DNA of 64,000 bases from Streptomyces sp. NRRL WC-3618. GTDB taxonomy: Bacteria > Actinomycetota > Actinomycetes > Streptomycetales > Streptomycetaceae. The stretch lies in NCBI RefSeq assembly GCF_001280005.1, contig NZ_LGDW01000213.1:15131-79130 (forward strand), in the 5' to 3' direction. Of this stretch, positions 48,152 to 56,897 are shown piece by piece. The translations under genes and the position numbers were made by a program. The notes beneath the pieces are model-generated. The model saw only the letters and a program-made list of their open reading frames with translations. It did not search any database and was not told the origin of the DNA. Each line of letters starts with the position of its first letter. The first letter of the stretch is position 1.

Positions 48152-48304
48152 TCACGCGTGGACGCCGGTCGGCCCCTTGTCCTCGGCCCACAGCTGGTAC
48201 TGCCCCGGTGAACCCGCCACATGGCCCGACTTCGCAGCCGCGCCGACGCCGAACGCCATGACCGCCGCCACCATTGCCGTCAGTACGGTCAGCCTGAGTT
48301 TCAT
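48152..48304 (-). CDS. 50-residue secreted peptide next to the SARP gene
   Basis: A short gene running opposite to the SARP gene, ending 50 bp from its stop. ATG at 48304 has AAGGGG five bases upstream. The product starts MKLRLTVLTAMVAAVMAFGVG, a clear signal peptide, with likely cleavage after AAA (residue 24), leaving a 26-residue polar peptide ending PTGVHA. It has no cysteines, so it is not a bacteriocin of disulfide type. Position beside a TPR-containing regulator suggests an exported signalling peptide, but a simple secreted peptide of other use cannot be excluded. Confidence 0.65.
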   Translation of the reverse strand: MKLRLTVLTAMVAAVMAFGVGAAAKSGHVAGSPGQYQLWAEDKGPTGVHA

Positions 48305-48457
48305 GTTCGCCCCTTGTGGTGTTTCCCGGTCTCGTCGTCACACATCGTGGGCCGGCCCTTTCCCGGCGTGATCCCGCCCCGTTACCGGCCGCCGGTGCCC
48401 CGGCGGGAACGTCCGCTGTGAGGATCGCCCGCAACAACACCCAAAGGGGAGGTGGAC

Positions 48458-49858
48458 GTGCTCCGCACCAGGTACCACGCACCGCTGAGACCGGCCGTGG
48501 TGGGCGCCGGCGCCTCGGGAACACTCGTCGCGATCCACCTGCTGGAAGCGGCGGTCCGCCAGGGAATGCCCCTGGAACTCACCCTGGTCGACCCGGACGA
48601 GGAGACAGGCCGGGGCCTCGCGTACGGCTCCCGGGACCGGCGTCACCTCCTCAATGTGCCGGCCGGGGGGATGAGCTGCTTCCCGGACGATCCGCACCAC
48701 TTCGTGCGCTGGCTCGCTGATCGCGGGACCGCCGCCACCGTCACCTCCTTCGTCCCCAGGAGCCTGTACGGCGACTACCTCGCCGGCACCCTCAAGGCGT
48801 CGGCCGCCCGTGCCGGCACCCTCCTGACACTGCGCCGCATCCACGCCCACGCGACGGACTGCTCCTGGAGCGACGGCCACGCCCGTCTCGGCCTGTCGGA
48901 CGGCAGCTCGGTGACCGCCGACCACGTGGTCCTGGCCACCGGCTCCCCGAGCAGCGACTCCTCCTGGGCACCCGCGCCCCTGCGGACGTCGCCACGATTC
49001 ACGGCGGCCCCCTGGGCCCCAGGCACCCTGGACCACCTCCGCGCCCTGGACGGGGACGTACTCCTCGTGGGCACCGGCCTCACCGCCATGGACATCGCCC
49101 TCTCCCTGGCCCGCCCCGGCCGCGTGATCCACGCCCTGTCCCGCCAGGGACGACTGCCTCAGCCGCACGCGGCACCCTCGCTGCCACCGGTGGCTCCCGA
49201 GGAGTCGTGGTCCGACCTGCCACTGCGGCGACTGCGCGCCAAAGTGCACGCCCACATACGGCAGGTGACCGCCGCACAAGGCGACTGGCGACCGGCTCTG
49301 GACGGCCTGCGCCCACTGACGAACTCACTGTGGGCGGCTCTGCCCGAACCGGACAGGGCAGAGTTCCTTCGCGATTCCCTGTCGTTGTGGAACACCCACC
49401 GCCACCGCATGGCCCCCGAGACGGCGGAGGCGGTGTCCCGAATCCGGCGGTCGGGTCGACTGAGCCTCCTGAAGGGGGAGATCCTGGCCGCCGCGCCAAC
49501 CCCTGACGCCCTGACCATCACCCTGGACGGCGCACGCTCCCTCCGAGTGGCGGCCGTAGTGGACTGCACGGGCCCCGCCCTACGCCTCCAGGACGGCCAG
49601 AACCCCCTGCTGGACCACATGCTGTCCTCGGGCCTGATCGCCCCAGGCCCACTGGGCCTGGGCCTGGCATGCACGGCCGAGGGCAGACTCATCCCGCGGA
49701 ACGAACCCGCTCGTCCCCTTCGCTCCCTGTGGACCTTGGGCCCGACTCGCCGGGGCGAACTGTGGGAGAGCACGGCGATCCCGGAGATACGAAGGCAGGC
49801 GGCGGCGCTGGCACAGGGCCTGATGTCGAGGGCGACGGCGAGCGACCCCGCCAGATGA
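48458..49858 (+). CDS. FAD/NAD(P)-binding oxidoreductase-like protein
   Basis: 466 residues; the GTG at 48458 is spaced five bases from GGAGG (an in-frame GTG at 48452 overlaps it). A first dinucleotide fold starts VVGAGASGTLVAIHLL (residues 15-30), followed by GRGLAYGSRDRRHLLNVPAG, HVVLATGSPS and a second fold LLVGTGLTAMDIAL near 202. This matches the NAD_binding_9 FAD-dependent family, whose members are mostly uncharacterised and some act as hydroxylases. It could be the right-hand border gene of the peptide cluster or part of the flank; nothing in the sequence decides this. Confidence 0.75.
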   Translation: MLRTRYHAPLRPAVVGAGASGTLVAIHLLEAAVRQGMPLELTLVDPDEETGRGLAYGSRDRRHLLNVPAGGMSCFPDDPHHFVRWLADRGTAATVTSFVPRSLYGDYLAGTLKASAARAGTLLTLRRIHAHATDCSWSDGHARLGLSDGSSVTADHVVLATGSPSSDSSWAPAPLRTSPRFTAAPWAPGTLDHLRALDGDVLLVGTGLTAMDIALSLARPGRVIHALSRQGRLPQPHAAPSLPPVAPEESWSDLPLRRLRAKVHAHIRQVTAAQGDWRPALDGLRPLTNSLWAALPEPDRAEFLRDSLSLWNTHRHRMAPETAEAVSRIRRSGRLSLLKGEILAAAPTPDALTITLDGARSLRVAAVVDCTGPALRLQDGQNPLLDHMLSSGLIAPGPLGLGLACTAEGRLIPRNEPARPLRSLWTLGPTRRGELWESTAIPEIRRQAAALAQGLMSRATASDPAR

Positions 49859-49862
49859 CGAA

Positions 49863-49896
49863 GACCCCCGTACGGCCACCGGGCCGGTCGGGGGTC
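49863..49896. terminator. hairpin between convergent genes
   Basis: GACCCCCG (49863-49870) and CGGGGGTC (49889-49896) pair, with a partly complementary interior (GGCC...GGCC). It lies between the FAD-protein stop (49858) and the mycoredoxin stop (49910), as expected for a shared terminator. The stem is imperfect inside. Confidence 0.55.
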
Positions 49897-49909
49897 GGGG
49901 AGACGCGGG

Positions 49910-50167
49910 TCAGGCGCCGAGAGCCTGCTTCACCTGGGCGAGGCTCGGGTTCGTCATCACGACCTGAGGGCCGTCGTTGGAGGGAACCACCAGCACGGTC
50001 GGAACCGTCTGGTTGCCGCCGTTCGCCTTCTCCACGAATGCGGCGGAGTCGGGGTCCTGCTCGATGTTGATCTCGTTGTACGTGATGCCTTCGCGGTCCA
50101 TCTGGCTCTTCAGCCGACGGCAGTAGCCGCACCACGTGGTGCTGTACATCGTCACAGTGCCCGGCAT
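49910..50167 (-). CDS. mrx1: mycoredoxin (Mrx1-type glutaredoxin)
   Basis: 85 residues with the CGYC active site at 13-16 (YSTTWCGYCRRLK), the cis-proline TVPTVLV and the short length of actinobacterial mycoredoxins. These reduce mixed disulfides with mycothiol. It is the first core gene right of the cluster and is divergent from the uvrD2-type gene, a pairing that I recall from other Streptomyces. Confidence 0.92.
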   Translation of the reverse strand: MPGTVTMYSTTWCGYCRRLKSQMDREGITYNEINIEQDPDSAAFVEKANGGNQTVPTVLVVPSNDGPQVVMTNPSLAQVKQALGA

Positions 50168-50344
50168 GGTCTCTCGCGCTCCTCAGCGTTCGGGGGGTAC
50201 GGGTGTTCGCACAGGTGGAACATCCGCGCCCCGGCCACCATTCCCGCCTGGGGTATCAAGACGGCTGCCGCATTAGTACGACTGCAAGGGGCTGCCTGTG
50301 GACAACCTGCTCACCTGTCTCCGGCGACCTGGCAGCATGGCGGT

Positions 50345-52540
50345 GTGACAGCAGCAACGCACTCCACTCTCTTCCCGCAGGTTCCGGACTCGGCCGACGC
50401 GGTGCTCGACGGACTCGATCCCGAGCAGCGCGAAGTGGCCACCGCCCTGCACGGTCCGGTGTGCGTGCTGGCAGGCGCCGGGACGGGAAAGACCCGGGCG
50501 ATCACCCACCGCATCGCCTACGGCGTACGCGCCGGAATCCTCCAGCCCTCCAGCGTGCTCGCCGTCACCTTCACCAACCGGGCAGCGGGAGAGATGCGCG
50601 GGCGTCTGCGTCAGCTTGGTGCCGGCGGAGTCCAGGCACGCACCTTCCACTCGGCCGCACTGCGCCAGCTCCAGTACTTCTGGCCGAAGGCCGTCGGCGG
50701 TTCCATGCCCCGCCTGGTCGACCGCAAGATCCAGCTCGTCGCGGATGCCGCGGCCGCCTGCCGTATCCGCCTCGACCGGGGCGAACTGCGGGACGTCACC
50801 GCCGAGATCGAATGGTCCAAGGTCACCCAGACCGTCCCCGCCGACTACGTGCCCGTCATCGCCAAGTCCGGCCGTGTCGCCCCCCGTGACCCGGCCGAGA
50901 TCGCCCAGCTCTACGCCACCTACGAGGACCTCAAGCGGGACCGTGCCGTCATCGACTTCGAGGACGTCCTGCTGCTCACGGTCGCCGTCCTCCAGGACCG
51001 ACACGACATCGCCGAACAGGTCCGCGCCCAGTACCAGCACTTCGTCGTCGACGAGTACCAGGACGTCAGCCCGCTCCAGCAGCGGCTGCTGGATCTCTGG
51101 CTCGGAGAGAGAGACAACCTGTGCGTGGTCGGTGACGCCAGCCAGACGATCTACTCGTTCACAGGAGCAACTCCTGACCATCTGCTCGACTTCCGCACCC
51201 GCCATCCCGGTGCCACCGTCGTCAAACTGGTCCGCGACTACCGCTCCACCCCGCAGGTCGTCCACCTCGCCAACGGCCTGCTCGCCCAGGCCCGGGGCCG
51301 CGCCGCAGAGCACCGCCTGGAACTGGTCTCCCAGCGCGACCCCGGTCCAGAACCCGCCTACACCGAGTACGCCGACGAACCCGCCGAGGCCGAGGGTGCC
51401 GCCCGCCGTATCCGTGACCTCGTCGCCGCAGGCGTCCCGGCCGGCGAGATCGCCATCCTGTTCAGGACGAACGCCCAGTCGGAGACGTACGAGCAGGCGC
51501 TCGCCGACGCCGGAGTCCCCTACCAGTTGCGCGGCGCCGAACGGTTCTTCGACCGGGCCGAGGTGCGCAAGGCCATCAGCGCGCTGCGCGCCGCCGCTCG
51601 CTTCGGAGCCAACGACTCCCTCCTGGACGACGTCGTCGACCTGCCCTCCCAGGTGCGTGCCGTGCTGTCGGGGGAGGGCTGGACCAGTCAACCGCCCGCG
51701 GGCTCCGGGGCCGTCAGAGAGCGCTGGGAGTCGCTGGCCGCATTGGTGAACCTCGCGCAGGACTTCACTGCTGCGAAACAGGGTGCGACGCTCGCCGACC
51801 TCGTCGCCGAACTCGACGAGCGGGCAAACGCCCAGCACGCCCCGACGGTGCAGGGCGTCACGCTCGCCTCCCTCCACTCGGCCAAGGGACTGGAATGGGA
51901 CGTCGTCTTCCTGGTCGGGGTCGCCGAGGGCATGATGCCGATCAGCTACGCGAAGACCGATGAACAGATCGAGGAAGAGCGCCGCCTCCTGTACGTCGGA
52001 GTGACCCGCGCGAGAGAACGTCTTCACGTCTCCTGGGCCCTCTCACGGGCGCCGGGGGGCCGGCCGAACCGCCGCCCCAGCCGCTTTCTCGACGGACTTC
52101 GCCCCGGATCCGTCGCCACTGCCGTCCGGACCGGCACGGTCGGCTCCGGCGGCATCGAGCGCGGCTTCGGAGGCAGCCCCGGAATCGCCCCACGCAGGAC
52201 CCAGAGATCCCCGGCCCGGTGCCGGGTCTGCGGGCGCACCCTGACCGACGCGGGCGAGATGAAACTGATGCGCTGCGACGAGTGCCCGTCGGACATGGAC
52301 GAGGGGCTGTACGAACGGCTGCGCGAGTGGCGGGCGGTGCAGGCGGCACGCAGTGGGCAGCCCGCCTTCTGCGTCTTCACCGACAGGACCCTGATGGCGA
52401 TCGCGGAGACAGTCCCGGACGAGGAAGGGGAGTTGGCCCGCATCCCCGGCGTCGGCGTGCGCAAGCTCAACCGGTACGGAACCGATGTTCTCGCCATCTG
52501 CGCAGGTCAGGAAGTTGACGGGCAGAGTGGCGGCGACTGA
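50345..52540 (+). CDS. uvrD2: UvrD2-type SF1 DNA helicase with tetracysteine and HRDC parts
   Basis: 731 residues from a GTG. Helicase motifs: AGAGTGKTRAITHRIA (about 43), VDEYQDVSPLQQ, GDASQTIYSFTGA, LASLHSAKGLEWDVV, LLYVGVTRARERL. The C-terminal region has CRVCGRTLTDAGEMKLMRCDECP split as CxxC...CxxC (about 625-647), followed by an HRDC-type helical end (AVQAARSGQPAFCVFTDRTL, IPGVGVRKLNRYG). This architecture is that of mycobacterial UvrD2, a 3'-5' helicase. It stands directly upstream of the wblC locus. Confidence 0.92.
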   Translation: MTAATHSTLFPQVPDSADAVLDGLDPEQREVATALHGPVCVLAGAGTGKTRAITHRIAYGVRAGILQPSSVLAVTFTNRAAGEMRGRLRQLGAGGVQARTFHSAALRQLQYFWPKAVGGSMPRLVDRKIQLVADAAAACRIRLDRGELRDVTAEIEWSKVTQTVPADYVPVIAKSGRVAPRDPAEIAQLYATYEDLKRDRAVIDFEDVLLLTVAVLQDRHDIAEQVRAQYQHFVVDEYQDVSPLQQRLLDLWLGERDNLCVVGDASQTIYSFTGATPDHLLDFRTRHPGATVVKLVRDYRSTPQVVHLANGLLAQARGRAAEHRLELVSQRDPGPEPAYTEYADEPAEAEGAARRIRDLVAAGVPAGEIAILFRTNAQSETYEQALADAGVPYQLRGAERFFDRAEVRKAISALRAAARFGANDSLLDDVVDLPSQVRAVLSGEGWTSQPPAGSGAVRERWESLAALVNLAQDFTAAKQGATLADLVAELDERANAQHAPTVQGVTLASLHSAKGLEWDVVFLVGVAEGMMPISYAKTDEQIEEERRLLYVGVTRARERLHVSWALSRAPGGRPNRRPSRFLDGLRPGSVATAVRTGTVGSGGIERGFGGSPGIAPRRTQRSPARCRVCGRTLTDAGEMKLMRCDECPSDMDEGLYERLREWRAVQAARSGQPAFCVFTDRTLMAIAETVPDEEGELARIPGVGVRKLNRYGTDVLAICAGQEVDGQSGGD

Positions 52541-52553
52541 TTCAAACTCGTCG

Positions 52554-52593
52554 GAAAAATGGTTTGCGCATGCCCCGGCAATCCCCATAGGTT
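52554..52593 (+). promoter_or_regulatory. WhiB7-type autoregulated promoter of the wblC transcript
   Basis: An A/T block GAAAAAT (52554-52560) lies just upstream of a -35 TTGCGC (52564-52569), then an 18-base spacer and -10 TAGGTT (52588-52593). WhiB7/WblC is known to bind such AT tracts with its AT-hook next to the -35 and to activate its own gene with the principal sigma factor. It would give a leader of about 600 bases before the wblC start at 53216. Confidence 0.55.
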
Positions 52594-52710
52594 CTTAGCC
52601 ACGGGCACAGAGTCTTCTCAGAAGGCCTGGCTCCGTGCTGTACTTCATAGTCGTATATCCGTTGGACTGGTTCACCCAGTCCCCCAAGACGCCGAGAGGA
52701 GGCGAGTCCA

Positions 52711-53043
52711 GTGATCAGCATCAACACCAGCTCAGTCCGCGAGGTCAAAATGACCGATCTCTCGACCGTCTCCCTGTGCATGCTCGGCGTCTCGAACCTG
52801 GGCACCGGTCTGTCCGGCATTCCTGCCGTCCGGCCGGCGTCCACCGTGTCCCTCGCGGGTCTGACTGTCCGCGAGCGCAATGAGCGACCGAGCAAGGCAC
52901 TGGAAGCAGGAGCAGTAGAGGCACAGGCCCCGGCCTATGCCTTCGCGGCCGGTGCCGGATCCCTCAAGTCCCTCAAGCAGACGACGCAGCACCACACGAT
53001 GTGGGCCTTCCGTGGGCCAGAACCCTGGAGTGATCCAGCCTGA
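52711..53043 (+). CDS. leader ORF upstream of wblC, unknown function
   Basis: 110 residues from a GTG with GAGAGGAGG upstream; an in-frame ATG at 52750 would give a 97-residue form starting MTDLSTVSL. No known domain, signal peptide or TM segment; composition is small-residue rich and it ends MWAFRGPEPWSDPA. Its stop is 21 bases before the hairpin at 53065 and it lies inside the presumed wblC leader, so its translation may control read-through into wblC. Whether the protein itself has a function is open. Confidence 0.6.
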   Translation: MISINTSSVREVKMTDLSTVSLCMLGVSNLGTGLSGIPAVRPASTVSLAGLTVRERNERPSKALEAGAVEAQAPAYAFAAGAGSLKSLKQTTQHHTMWAFRGPEPWSDPA

Positions 53044-53064
53044 TCGACTCAGGCCGGCGCCTTC

Positions 53065-53107
53065 AGGGCCGCGGAACCCCATCCGGGATCCGCGGCCCTT
53101 CTGTTTT
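53065..53107 (+). terminator. T-rich intrinsic terminator / attenuator in the wblC leader
   Basis: Eleven-base perfect arms (53065-53075 and 53089-53099) with a 13-base loop and the T-rich tail TTCTGTTTT. It is the most canonical factor-independent terminator in the window and lies between the leader ORF and wblC. In actinobacteria whiB7/wblC is known to be controlled by conditional termination in its leader, released by ribosome-targeting drugs. Confidence 0.75.
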
Positions 53108-53215
53108 CCCCGAACGGGGACGACGGAGTGAAGGGGCCTCGGGGCAAGAAAACCCGCCGGTACCAGCCGCACCCGGCCCAACAGGGCCGGAACGACCAGA
53201 CGAGGAAAACAAACC

Positions 53216-53584
53216 GTGCAACTCGAAGCGCACGCCCCGTCCGTACCGCCTTCCGAAACGATCCCCCCGCCCGGCCTCACGGAGGACTCCACCTTGATCC
53301 CCCTCACTGCGCTCACCGCGCTCGACGACGCCATCGAGAACCTCGGCGTACCCGTCCCCTGCCGTTCCTACGACCCGGAGGTCTTCTTCGCCGAGTCGCC
53401 GGCCGACGTCGAGTACGCCAAGTCCCTCTGCCGCACCTGCCCGCTGATGGAGGCCTGCCTCGCCGGCGCCAAGGAACGGCGTGAGCCCTGGGGTGTCTGG
53501 GGCGGCGAACTGTTCGTCCAGGGTGTCGTTGTGGCCCGCAAGCGGCCCCGTGGCCGTCCGCGCAAGAACCCGGTCACAGCATGA
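53216..53584 (+). CDS. wblC: WhiB-like regulator WblC (WhiB7 orthologue)
   Basis: 122 residues from a GTG after GAGGAAAACAAACC. Four iron-sulfur cysteines C49, C72, C75, C81 (LCRTCPLMEAC), the WhiB7-specific EPW turn (EPWGVWGGELF, 90-100) and a C-terminal AT-hook RGRPRKNP (112-119). WblC binds the principal sigma factor and switches on intrinsic resistance to ribosome-targeting antibiotics. The AT-hook and EPW together separate it from other Wbl proteins. Its stop overlaps the next start. Confidence 0.95.
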   Translation: MQLEAHAPSVPPSETIPPPGLTEDSTLIPLTALTALDDAIENLGVPVPCRSYDPEVFFAESPADVEYAKSLCRTCPLMEACLAGAKERREPWGVWGGELFVQGVVVARKRPRGRPRKNPVTA

Positions 53585-53904
53585 ACATCACAGGAACAAT
53601 CGACCATCCCTTCACGCACGACCCCAAGAAGCAGGCCCCGATGACGCCATCCACCAGCGAGCCCGTCGGCTCCGCGACCCCGGACTTCATCACCACCGGT
53701 GCGAACGACTCGCGCCAGAACAGGACCCGAGAGATGCAACTCATCCCAGAAGCCCTGGCTCGTGCGCATATGCGCGACCGCCTTCAGGAGGCCGAGCGGG
53801 AACGCCGCGCGCACAGCGTGGTGACCGCTCGCCGTCTCCAGCGCCAAGCGGAGCGTGCCTCGCTGCGTGCCCGCCGTGCGCTCGCCATGGCGGTCATGCA
53901 GTAA
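53581..53904 (+). CDS. small Arg/Ala-rich helical protein after wblC
   Basis: 107 residues if it starts at the ATG overlapping the wblC stop (ATGA); ATGs at 53641 and 53734 would give 87 or 56 residues. The C-terminal 56 residues (MQLIPEALARAHMRDRLQEA onward) form a strongly basic, Arg/Ala/Gln-rich helix suggesting nucleic acid or ribosome contact; the N-terminal part is low-complexity. I do not recognise a function. The conserved-looking part supports the shortest start. Confidence 0.55.
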   Translation: MNITGTIDHPFTHDPKKQAPMTPSTSEPVGSATPDFITTGANDSRQNRTREMQLIPEALARAHMRDRLQEAERERRAHSVVTARRLQRQAERASLRARRALAMAVMQ

Positions 53905-53942
53905 CGACCACGGCAGCTCGGCAGTAACAACAGCCGCTTTCC

Positions 53943-53978
53943 GCGGGGGTCGGTCCGTCCGAACGGACCGGCCCCCGC
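53943..53978. terminator. bidirectional hairpin after the wblC operon
   Basis: Sixteen-base arms (53943-53958 and 53963-53978) with one G-T pair and a CCGA loop lie between the small helical protein gene and the convergent ABC1 kinase gene. This should terminate both transcripts. Confidence 0.75.
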
Positions 53979-54006
53979 AGTGCGTTGTGCCCGCGCGACC
54001 GCCGGC

Positions 54007-55371
54007 TCAGGCCTCGGCAGCCGCCGACTCCTCCTCGTCCTCCGGCAGGAATCCCGGCAGCCACTCCTCCAGTTCCGCACGCATACGGACCGTCGCTCCC
54101 AGTTGGCACAGGACACCGATGGTGCTCAAGGTCACCCGGTGTATCAGCAGGTAGGAGGGGGGCAGGTTGAGGCGCTTGCCCAGTTGGTTTGCGGGGGAGC
54201 GCGGGTCGGCTATGCGGGCCGCCTGGCTGCGCATCCAGCCTCGGCTGAAAGCGAACTCGTCCGCCTGGGCCGGTTCGATGATCGGCAGGAGATAGTCGAG
54301 TACCGCGTCGGGATCCAGGTCGATCGAGTCTTTGACGAAGCCTTCCGCACAGAGGGCCTCGTAGACCGCCTCGGCCTGGCCGTCCAGGGTCAGACGCAGC
54401 GAGTTGCCGATCGTCGGGGGCAGCCCGCCGGGGAGGCGGTCGACGGTTCCGAAGTCCAGCACACCCAGCCGCCAGTCGTCCTCGCCGGCGGGGCCGCCGG
54501 GCAGCAACCGGAAGTTGCCGGGGTGTGGGTCGGCGTGCAGAAGACCGGTGCGGGCGGGACCCGAGAAGAGGAACCGGGTCAGCAACTGGCCCGCACGGTC
54601 GCGCTGCTCCGGCGTACCGTCGTTGATCACCTCCGACAGCGGTATGCCGTCGATCCACTCCGTCACCAGGACCTGATCGCACTGGTGGACGACGGCCGGT
54701 ACCACGACATCCGGATCGTTTGTGAACTCCTCCGCGTGGGCTTGCTGGGCCTGGGCCTCCAGGCCGTAGTCGAGTTCCTCCGAGACACGGTCCCGGAGTT
54801 CGGCGATGAGCGGCTTGATGTCCATGCCGGGAATGAGGGGCCCCAACAGGCGGGCGAAGCGGCTCAGCTGGGTCAGGTCGGAGAGCAGGGCCTCGCCGGC
54901 GCCCGGATACTGCACCTTGACCGCGACCTCGCGTCCGTCGTGCCACACTCCCCGGTGCACCTGGCCGATCGAGGCCGCGGCGGCCGGCTTCTCCTCGAAC
55001 TCCAGGAACAGCTCCTGCCAGTCCGCGCCGAGCCGCGTCTCCAGTACCGAGTGCACCGTGCGCGTCGGCATCGGCGGGGCCGCTTCCTGGAGCTTCGTCA
55101 GCGCCGCGCGATAGGGGCCGGCGACCTCCTCCGGCAGGGCCGACTCGAAGACGGACAGGGCCTGCCCGAACTTCATCGCGCCGCCCTTGAGCTCGCCGAG
55201 CACCTTGAACAGCTGTTCCGCCGTGCGCTGTTGCAGCTCGCGGCCGACGATGTCCGCCGACTCGCCGACGATCCGTTTGCCGAGTCCCCAGGTGGCCCGC
55301 CCGGCGATGCCGAGCGGGAGCGCGGCGAGCTTGGCGGTACGGGTGACCGCCTTCCGGGGAAGATCAGACAT
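54007..55371 (-). CDS. ABC1/AarF (UbiB-like) atypical kinase
   Basis: 454 residues; ATG at 55371 follows GGAGG by four bases. Family motifs: ELKGGAMKFGQALSV (KxGQ), AAASIGQVHRG, VAVKVQYPG, LVTEWIDG, LHADPHPGNF and VLDFGTVDR. UbiB-type proteins have ATPase activity and are tied to isoprenoid-lipid metabolism; actinobacteria make menaquinone, so a ubiquinone role is excluded here and the substrate is unknown. The start overlaps the end of the ThiF-like gene by eight bases. Confidence 0.9.
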   Translation of the reverse strand: MSDLPRKAVTRTAKLAALPLGIAGRATWGLGKRIVGESADIVGRELQQRTAEQLFKVLGELKGGAMKFGQALSVFESALPEEVAGPYRAALTKLQEAAPPMPTRTVHSVLETRLGADWQELFLEFEEKPAAAASIGQVHRGVWHDGREVAVKVQYPGAGEALLSDLTQLSRFARLLGPLIPGMDIKPLIAELRDRVSEELDYGLEAQAQQAHAEEFTNDPDVVVPAVVHQCDQVLVTEWIDGIPLSEVINDGTPEQRDRAGQLLTRFLFSGPARTGLLHADPHPGNFRLLPGGPAGEDDWRLGVLDFGTVDRLPGGLPPTIGNSLRLTLDGQAEAVYEALCAEGFVKDSIDLDPDAVLDYLLPIIEPAQADEFAFSRGWMRSQAARIADPRSPANQLGKRLNLPPSYLLIHRVTLSTIGVLCQLGATVRMRAELEEWLPGFLPEDEEESAAAEA

Positions 55372-56668
55372 GAGCCCTCCAAGTTCCGGACAGCCGCGCC
55401 GCGTGTGCCTTACGGCGAAACTCCGTCGACGGCCGTTGCTCCGCCATTGTCTCGTGCGACCCCCCGTCCTTGGAGGTGTGTTCCTCCTTACTCTTCTCCT
55501 CGGCACCGCACGGGCATGCGGGATGAGCCCAGACCGGGCGCGCGTGCCAGTCGAGCCCCGGCACGGAGACCTCCCAACGGGCGCCCGCGGTGGACGGGGT
55601 CCTCCCGTCAAGGAAGGCGAGCACGTGGCTCGCGGTCAGGCCCGCGACCGTCGTCGCCAGGGCCAGGTCACAGGCCCTGACCTGGCGTGGCCGTGCGGTA
55701 CGCCACTGCGCTACCAGGCGCGGCCAGACAGGGTCCCGGTCGACGCGCCACCGGTCCAGACAGCCCGCGCAGGCCGTCTCACCCGGCAGGACCAGCGGGC
55801 CCACGATGCCGGTTCCTTCCACGACCCCCGCGTACAGATGCGGTGTGCCCGATGTCACGAGTGGTTCGGCAGCGGCCGGGTCGGGCGCGTGCACGGCGAG
55901 ATCGTCGCGAGGGGCGAGGATCACCAGGGAGAGACCGGGGTCGCTCTCACCGTGCGGCGACCGGGCAACCGTACGCCGTGGTGGGCGATCCGGCGCCGCC
56001 CGTCGGGCAGCGCGCCGCGCGGCCTCGTCCCGGCGTTCGCCGACGGAGTCGACGGGCAGGCCGCCCGGTGCGACGTCCCACGGCTCGACCACCCCGCCGT
56101 CACGCACATCGACGTGGCCCACGCCGGCACCCGCGAGCAGTGAGGCCACCACCGCGCCCACCCGGCCCGCGCCCCGGACCTGCACGCGCAGTGACCGGCG
56201 AGCGGCCAGCCGTGCCATCGCCTCGCCAGGTGCCGACGCGACCAGGGAGAGGGCGGCCAGATCGGGGCCCAGCCGCTCCAGGACCTTTTCCTTGCCGCGC
56301 AGCGTTTCGACGGCGGGGCCGCCGCCACTCGCGTCGTCGAGGAGCCCGGCCTCGCTCAGCCGCTCCACCAGTCCGTCGACATGGGCGGGCGGCAGGTCCA
56401 TGCGGTGCCCTTCCTCATGGAGGAGCGGCAGCCCGCGAGTGCCGTCGAGCAGCCTCAGGAAACTGCCTGTCGCCAGGTCCATCGGGCCGAGCGTCATCGC
56501 ATGGGCGGGCGTCATCCCGAACTGCACCGTGTTCAGATCCCGCCAGCAGGTGCGCAGCGCGCCCTTCGTCATCGGATGGGTGACACGCGGATGGGTTTCA
56601 CCCAGGGTCGTGGCCGACAGCGCGACGGCTGTGTCCGTGGCAGGCGCGGAAGTGGTGGTTGATCGCAT
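55364..56668 (-). CDS. ThiF/E1-like protein without visible partner
   Basis: 434 residues from an ATG after GGGGG. The N-terminal 150 residues are helical with TVQFGMTPAHAMTLG, like the precursor-binding part of cyclodehydratase-associated proteins. A degenerate nucleotide-binding fold follows (VRGAGRVGAVVASLLAGAGVGHVDVRD), then zinc-type cysteines (ACAGCLDRW and HPACPCG). ThiF-family proteins adenylate a carrier C-terminus or bind a RiPP leader. No YcaO, dehydrogenase or precursor gene is near. It is coupled to the ABC1 kinase gene. Confidence 0.75.
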   Translation of the reverse strand: MRSTTTSAPATDTAVALSATTLGETHPRVTHPMTKGALRTCWRDLNTVQFGMTPAHAMTLGPMDLATGSFLRLLDGTRGLPLLHEEGHRMDLPPAHVDGLVERLSEAGLLDDASGGGPAVETLRGKEKVLERLGPDLAALSLVASAPGEAMARLAARRSLRVQVRGAGRVGAVVASLLAGAGVGHVDVRDGGVVEPWDVAPGGLPVDSVGERRDEAARRAARRAAPDRPPRRTVARSPHGESDPGLSLVILAPRDDLAVHAPDPAAAEPLVTSGTPHLYAGVVEGTGIVGPLVLPGETACAGCLDRWRVDRDPVWPRLVAQWRTARPRQVRACDLALATTVAGLTASHVLAFLDGRTPSTAGARWEVSVPGLDWHARPVWAHPACPCGAEEKSKEEHTSKDGGSHETMAEQRPSTEFRRKAHAARLSGTWRAHV

Positions 56669-56897
56669 GGCAGGCCCCCGTAGCCAGAGAACGTCCCGTT
56701 GAAAGTCCCTGTTTGTCGGCGAATTTCGGTGCTCGTTCTGCCGACGGGTGCCAGCATGCCCGGTTCGCTGATCGGGCGTCGAAAGTTGTCCACAGGCGGT
56801 GGGTATTCGTCGTACAAATCAAGCGCATGGTGGGGGATCGCCGCCGAACCGTGCCGGAGTCAAGACTTCCTCCATGCACAGCGGGTAACGTCGTGCC

